64,000 nt of DNA from Membranipora membranacea (Eukaryota > Bryozoa > Gymnolaemata > Cheilostomatida > Membraniporidae): NCBI GenBank assembly GCA_914767715.1, contig OU612068.1, positions 5,954,001 to 6,018,000 on the forward strand. Direction: 5' to 3'. Both the position numbers and the translations under genes were made by a program. Each line of letters starts with the position of its first letter. Position 1 is the first letter of the stretch. Of the stretch, positions 58,924 through 64,000 are shown piece after piece. The notes under the pieces are model-generated. The model was not told the DNA's origin. It saw only the letters and a list, made by a program, of their open reading frames with translations, and ran no database searches.

Positions 58924-61900
58924 TTACATGTAGCGCTGATTTCCAGATTTCCACTCCAGATATTGGTACAGAAGAAGTGCTGGTGGATTGAATCTCTGCT
59001 TCTTGTTAACAACGGTCATGCTTCGAATCCCATCACATTCAAAACCTACAAACACCACACAGAAAGAGTGAATAGTGTCTAACAGTGCAGTACAGTTTTT
59101 ATCTGCTTCATGCCTGTATCAACAGACTAATTTTCAATGTAAAACCTACATCCAAAGCCATCTCATCAGATTTTGATGACTATTCAAAGGTGCTAGCCAA
59201 TGTAAAAAACTGTAAAGCCAATTTATGTGAAAATGTTTGGGCAGATAAATTAATACAAAATATAGATCCAAATTTTTTTTCTGGCATCGTCATTAAGCTG
59301 GAACTGAACAGGAAGGTAGATGTAGCAGCAAAATAATATAGGATGTTTATCTGATGTCAGATACTGAGATATGGTTAGAGTTTTTATTGCAAGATGTGTG
59401 AGCAGGGAGGGTATGAGGCAAAGAAATTCTTTCATAAAACAGGTTGTCTCACCTTGATTAATGGGAGGACAACTCTGATGTAATGTTTCATTTCACAAGG
59501 GAGTTTGGAACATACACTATCAATATTAAAAAGGTACTGCTTACTGATAGACTCGAGGCCAAGGTATTGAGTGACGGCATGTACAAGCATCCGACCGAAG
59601 CTGGTCTCCATAACCGGTTCGTACACAGAGAACAGGCTCTCCGTGAACACTGTCCTCATTTCCTGCTCCACGCTCTCCAGTAAACCCTGAAAATATACAC
59701 ACATTTATTACCTATCTGGCACAGTCATTATCTTTTCAAAATCTATTGCATATTACATGACCCCTGAAAATTAATCAATTAATTTAAATGAGTAAAATTG
59801 ATAAAAGCAAACAGACGCCCTGCCCTCATAGCCAGTCACGGCTAGTTTGGAAGCTGCCAAGCAACTGAACATCAATCACAGTAATTGTCATAATAAGAGT
59901 TACTCAGTACTCCTCTTTGCCCAGTTCTCCTCTTTTATGAGAGCCACCAAACAAGTGATTCGCTCCCCACCCAATAAAGCATATCATGACGGGCTCACCT
60001 GCTCCCTGCCATATGTAATACCAAATGAATTTCGAAGCACCACATGTAAGAGCCAATAGGAATTGCCAAAACATCTCTAAGCTTTGTTTTATCTAGTCTA
60101 GAACTATTTCATATGAGAGTGAGAATATGTCCCGATTAACAGACAACACCCTCTCTGCCTGCCATTAAGATAATTACAAACCTCTTTCACATTAATGACA
60201 AGAAAAAGATGTAGGTATCAAGATTTTTAATGGTGTACCCGCCCATAAGATAATCCCGGCTAATAGACCAACAGACAGCGTTAACACCCACTTCCAGGTC
60301 TACACCCTCCTCCCATTGCCCATTACTGTGTGATGATTTTAAACTATACTTCAATGTTAATGCTTCCTTTTTCATGATAGGTTCAATAACATTACAATCG
60401 ACTAGTTTCCACAATAAAATATCTTCCCATGTCTAAAAATATCCAGCGTATATAAGCCCTAGGTTTGGTAACAAACAGCCTTGTTAGTTACTAATACCTT
60501 CCCAGACTATAGACAAGACATGCTAAACCAGTATGTTACGACTAGGGAACATTTCAGATTAAACTCACCAGTGGAAGATGCCTCTTCTTTAACATAGCTT
60601 TGATATTTGGATCGACATGCTTGAAACAGGCTTCACTGCTGTAAGATGGATGAACTGAAAAGAGGAAAATTGGATGTGAAGCAACCTGAGAAATCTCCAA
60701 AGCATGAAGGCACCACTTTATAGTCCATTATTATCACTAACTCGACTGTGATGAAATTTCAGATGGTACATCTGAATTTTAAAACAGCATCACTGTCATG
60801 TGTTGCGCTGGAAAATAATACTCCTTGTTGAAATAGTGTTACGGAGTTCACAGCCTGCACATACCCACCTTGACGTTTATCCAGTGAGGAGTTGTTATTC
60901 TCCACCACATCACCCTGCTCGGTGATCTGTACATTGACAAACTCACTGACCAGCTGATCGGTAGAGGAAGTGACATCATCACCCGCAGAATGCTGACTGT
61001 CGATCAACGTCTGCTGATCCTCCTCGGTCATCTCAACAAAAGCATTCCAGGCCTGTAGATAAAGAGGGAAATCCATGGTTTTAGATTCCAGTATTGATTG
61101 TCTCAGGTGTGTGAAAAAGAAAGTAAAAGTTTTCAAAACAACAAAACCCTGGACAACAAAAATTCAGATCTTTTAGGTCTGAAATTCTACATTCGCGTAT
61201 CATCATTATAGTAATAGGAGTATCACAGTACTACTGCAGTGCTTTATGGAGCATAAACCGTGCCCAAGAATTAAGCTATGGGATCTTGGGATTATCCTCC
61301 AGGTCCAATAAGTTTGTTTTTAGTTTGTTTTTAAAGTCTGCGATTTCGATCAGATCAGATCAGAGAAAAGCGGAACACAGTGGACAAAATTCATTCTTTG
61401 ACTATGTGTAACCAAGGAGTTAAAGTCTTTAACACCTTGGTGTAACACTGTCAAATTTGTGAGGGACACAAATGCTTGCAAGATATTCATCAATATTCCT
61501 TAGTCTTGCCTGACTTTTTACAACATACACCAGCAGCTGACTGGGGTCATCATTCTACTTACTACACAAAATCATAATAAACATTTATTTCTCACTCAGT
61601 ATTCGAACATAGATTATCATCTATTAACAATCAGATACTAGGGGATTATGCCCAGCAAATATAACGCCTACATCACATTGTAATGAAGGGTAAAAGTTCA
61701 CCCAGGACAAAGTATGCTACTAGTTACAAGTGTATTCAATGTAAAATATGGGTCACGATTTGGTACATGTAATTATTATCCCATATCGATATTGATGATC
61801 GTCTAATAATAGCTTACATCACCGCCATGATATACTCATGATCCGACGTGGCCACTTGTTACATATCATTTGCTTCCTTGTGATGGAAAATCTATAATTG

Positions 61901-63633
61901 CCATAGAGACAGGACATATAGCAATGTGTGTATACAATCGTCCTCTTGCACTTAGTCAGTATTGTTCAGTCTGCATTGTGAATATTTGGTTTGAACACTT
62001 GACAGGCTTTCTCAAATTCAGTTTAAAATTGCACCATTATACCAAAGATTATAAACTGTCATTGATTATATTGATAGTGAAAATTGCACCATCTGATGCA
62101 AATCAGATATCCCATTTAATGGCCTTATGTGAAAAATGAGCTGATGGGCACCCATTTGTGTGCAATAACCAAATCACAGAGTATCTTTACTCTGTGACCA
62201 AATGATCCACATGATTTGTCTGTGTTTGTTGGTTCAGGTGATAAACATTTATTTATGTGTCAACGATTAACAATCAAACACAAGAGTATTTACATGTTTA
62301 TGGTGTTTACACACAATGTATATAACTGATATTGGATCAGTGTGAAGTGTGCAAATTCTTGTTCAGTGTGGGACAAATTTCTTCTTTATGAGGATAGAGA
62401 CATGAGAAAAGCTAGAATTCAAGGGAAAAGCCTAATTTTATTAGTCTGTGTAAGCAACAGGTTGCCACAAGCCGGAAAATTTTGAATCTCCACATAAATA
62501 AGTATTTAAGGTAATCAAACTGGGTGACGTCTCTGTGAGATGAGAATAAATTATTGAAAGTGATCATACTGACTTGCAAACAAGTCAGCTAGTTGTTTGG
62601 TTTTTGTAAGATACTGGCTAGTTGCAAGCAAATATCTTCTACACAGAGGAGTGAGAACACAGTAAATTTGGTTCAAAGTTAGTAATCTGGGTTATTGTGA
62701 TTTGGCTGAGCTATCTACTGCCATACCTTCATTTTTTCCGTCTCTGAGAAGAGCGACGAGAAAGCAGACCTGCCATAATTCTCTTGAGTCAAATCAAATT
62801 CAGTTTCAATCTCTGCCTCCTCCAATCCAACGAGGGCTCTCACAAAGCTCACTGGCAATCACAAATTGATCAAAGTTACCATGAGAGGTGGCTGACTTCA
62901 CAACACTGTGATGTTATATGAAATTCTCACTGATTTTGACAGCCTGTCGTAAGATAATATGATTTTGCTAATTGCATATCTATATTATATCAACTGATTT
63001 CAGGAAATGTATCACGACTTACAGTGATTGGAGCGTTTAGCGAATCTTCTGCTCTTACAATGAAGCCTGTTTGCCAGTGATTGAAGATCTAAGCCTTCAG
63101 CTTTAGTACGGATACGTCGAGGAGGTCTGACTACAGGCTGCTCTGAGGCTACACTCGACGCGTCATCGCTTGTACAAGACTCATATATCACCTGACTATA
63201 ATATAATATCAGAGAAGTTCACTTACGAGATAGTTTGTCTCATTCAGAATGTGTGGTCACAGTATTACAAGACTAAGCTCTGTGTATTGACATACTTTAG
63301 AGGACTCCGATTCAAACGGGGAAGCTTCCCTTGTGATAAAATATTCATGCATAAAACCCATCCAAGAACTTAAGCAGAGAAACAAACCACCCACTCCGTC
63401 AAGGTAACTCTTTGATTCTATAATGGATTCTCTTCAATTGCATCAACCTAAGCTCTTTGTACCATATTCATGTATATGATCAACTCTGCTGAGTACTGAC
63501 GAGCTTAAAAATAAGAGATCACCCAACAACCTACAACCTGACATTAACTAATGGTCGTATTCTCATACCTTTGAGATAGATCTGTGACTTGTATCACCTT
63601 ACTGAACGGGTTAATTCTATCATGAATTCCCAT
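58924..63633 (-). CDS. R3HDM4: R3H domain-containing protein 4
   Basis: Predicted nucleic-acid-binding protein, conserved in animals, cellular role poorly known. Seven coding exons: 63633-63569, 63195-63023, 62851-62727, 61052-60869, 60654-60569, 59686-59545, 59045-58924 (298 residues, phases consistent; the human protein is about 268). The exon 2 acceptor ends ATAG at 63196; using the CAG four bases further would put a stop in frame. The N-terminal part has the basic RRFAKRSNH segment and the conserved AWNAFVEMTEEDQQ block of the R3H-associated domain. The R3H motif R-x3-H is in FGRMLVHAVTQYLGLES, and the end FNPPALLLYQYLEW parallels the vertebrate C-terminus. An acidic insert (SAGDDVTSSTDQLVSEF) lengthens the middle. 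The first ATG in exon 1 is taken as start. Confidence 0.9.
59403..59410. mobile_element. CAGGGAGG stub between 6/7 direct repeats
   Basis: CAGGGAGG lies between GTGTGAG (59396-59402) and GTATGAG (59411-59417), as at 38001-38011. It is too short to prove as an insertion by itself. Confidence 0.3.
61413..61439. mobile_element. 27-bp micro-palindromic insertion (CAAGGAG type) with 7-bp direct repeats
   Basis: Arms CAAGGAGTTAAAG / CTTTAACACCTTG with one mismatch and a single central base. Flanked exactly by GTGTAAC at 61406-61412 and 61440-61446. It lies in an R3HDM4 intron. Confidence 0.7.
62175..62196. mobile_element. 22-bp micro-palindromic insertion (CACAGAGTA type) with 7-bp direct repeats
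   Basis: Arms CACAGAGTA / TACTCTGTG with a TCTT loop. Flanked exactly by ACCAAAT at 62168-62174 and 62197-62203. Same arm as the element at 7864-7893 in the WASP intron. It lies in an R3HDM4 intron. Confidence 0.7.
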
Positions 63634-64000
63634 TTTGGACAGCAAGCTATGGAGAGTTTCAGCTTTAGACTAGTAATGTTTTTAGCACCTTTAAAATTAC
63701 AGCACCTAGAAAAAGATCACGGAATAAGGAGATTAGCTTATGAGCACATATGATGCAACCTTGACGGTAGGACTAACGGTTAGGACTAGACAGTGCCAAA
63801 GTGACTGGACGACCAACTGCTATTGAGTACTGTAGTGTAGGTAGTGTAACATCTCATCTGCCCTAGTAACAAGGAAGGATAGAATGATAATTGTAGTGAC
63901 TCAAGTGCTTCTAAAATTGTGCAGTTAAGATCTGAACTTGATTAACATCAAGCCAACACTGCAACAGCATCTATCTATGTATGTTTTGTACATGTTTCTC
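63634..64000. other. Upstream region of R3HDM4
   Basis: Probable promoter and 5'UTR of R3HDM4. No recognisable promoter motif and no other gene seen before the window ends. Confidence 0.3.

Noticed and set aside
62570-62589. Hairpin CTGACTTG/CAAGTCAG
   Set aside because: Perfect arms, but ends are CT...AG and the flanks differ; a chance hairpin is sufficient.
1-64000. tRNA, rRNA or CRISPR array
   Set aside because: No complete tRNA cloverleaf, no rRNA-like conserved stretch and no regularly spaced repeats were seen; the A- and B-box-like fragments are isolated.

Overview
This is a eukaryotic nuclear window, most likely from an invertebrate animal. Coding sequence is carried in spliced exons with GT-AG borders, AT-rich introns of about 0.2 to 5.8 kb, and AATAAA poly(A) signals. 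The recognisable genes (a WASP/N-WASP actin nucleation factor, a RASSF protein with RA and SARAH domains, R3HDM4) are typical of animals. The lineage within invertebrates cannot be fixed from the sequence. All exon borders were placed by hand from splice signals and from unbroken reading phase; no alignment or RNA evidence was available.

Layout. About 1-18.3 kb (+): the 3' part of a WASP-family gene whose first exons lie left of the window. 18.3-24.4 kb: intergenic, with a decayed non-LTR reverse transcriptase, a TA-flanked MITE and small palindromes. 24.4-29.05 kb (+): a type II membrane protein with two tandem DXD-type glycosyltransferase-like domains, the first having lost its DXD. 29.4-34.9 kb (-): a RASSF gene, convergent with the glycosyltransferase. 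36.5-47.4 kb: a tandem segmental duplication. The right copy holds most of a minus-strand gene for a disordered, YEN-motif protein (exons 41.9-50.06 kb) with an intact intronless F-box gene nested antisense in its third intron. The left copy holds a broken F-box pseudogene and a second, still splice-competent set of the last two exons. 51.6-56.7 kb (-): a small single-pass membrane protein. 58.9-63.6 kb (-): R3HDM4.

The observation most worth a second look is a scattered set of very short near-palindromic insertions (about 22-44 bp). They mostly begin CA and end TG, share arm sequences between distant sites, and are flanked directly by 7-8 bp direct repeats. For one of them the paralogous segment of the tandem duplication supplies an empty site with a single copy of the flanking repeat. 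This looks like an extremely small class of transposon derivative, or products of an unusual insertion or excision process.

The genes do not form an operon-like unit. WASP (Arp2/3-driven actin branching), RASSF (Ras-like GTPase/MST kinase scaffold) and the YEN-motif protein (possible SH2-docking adaptor) could all act in cortical signalling, but that link is inference only.
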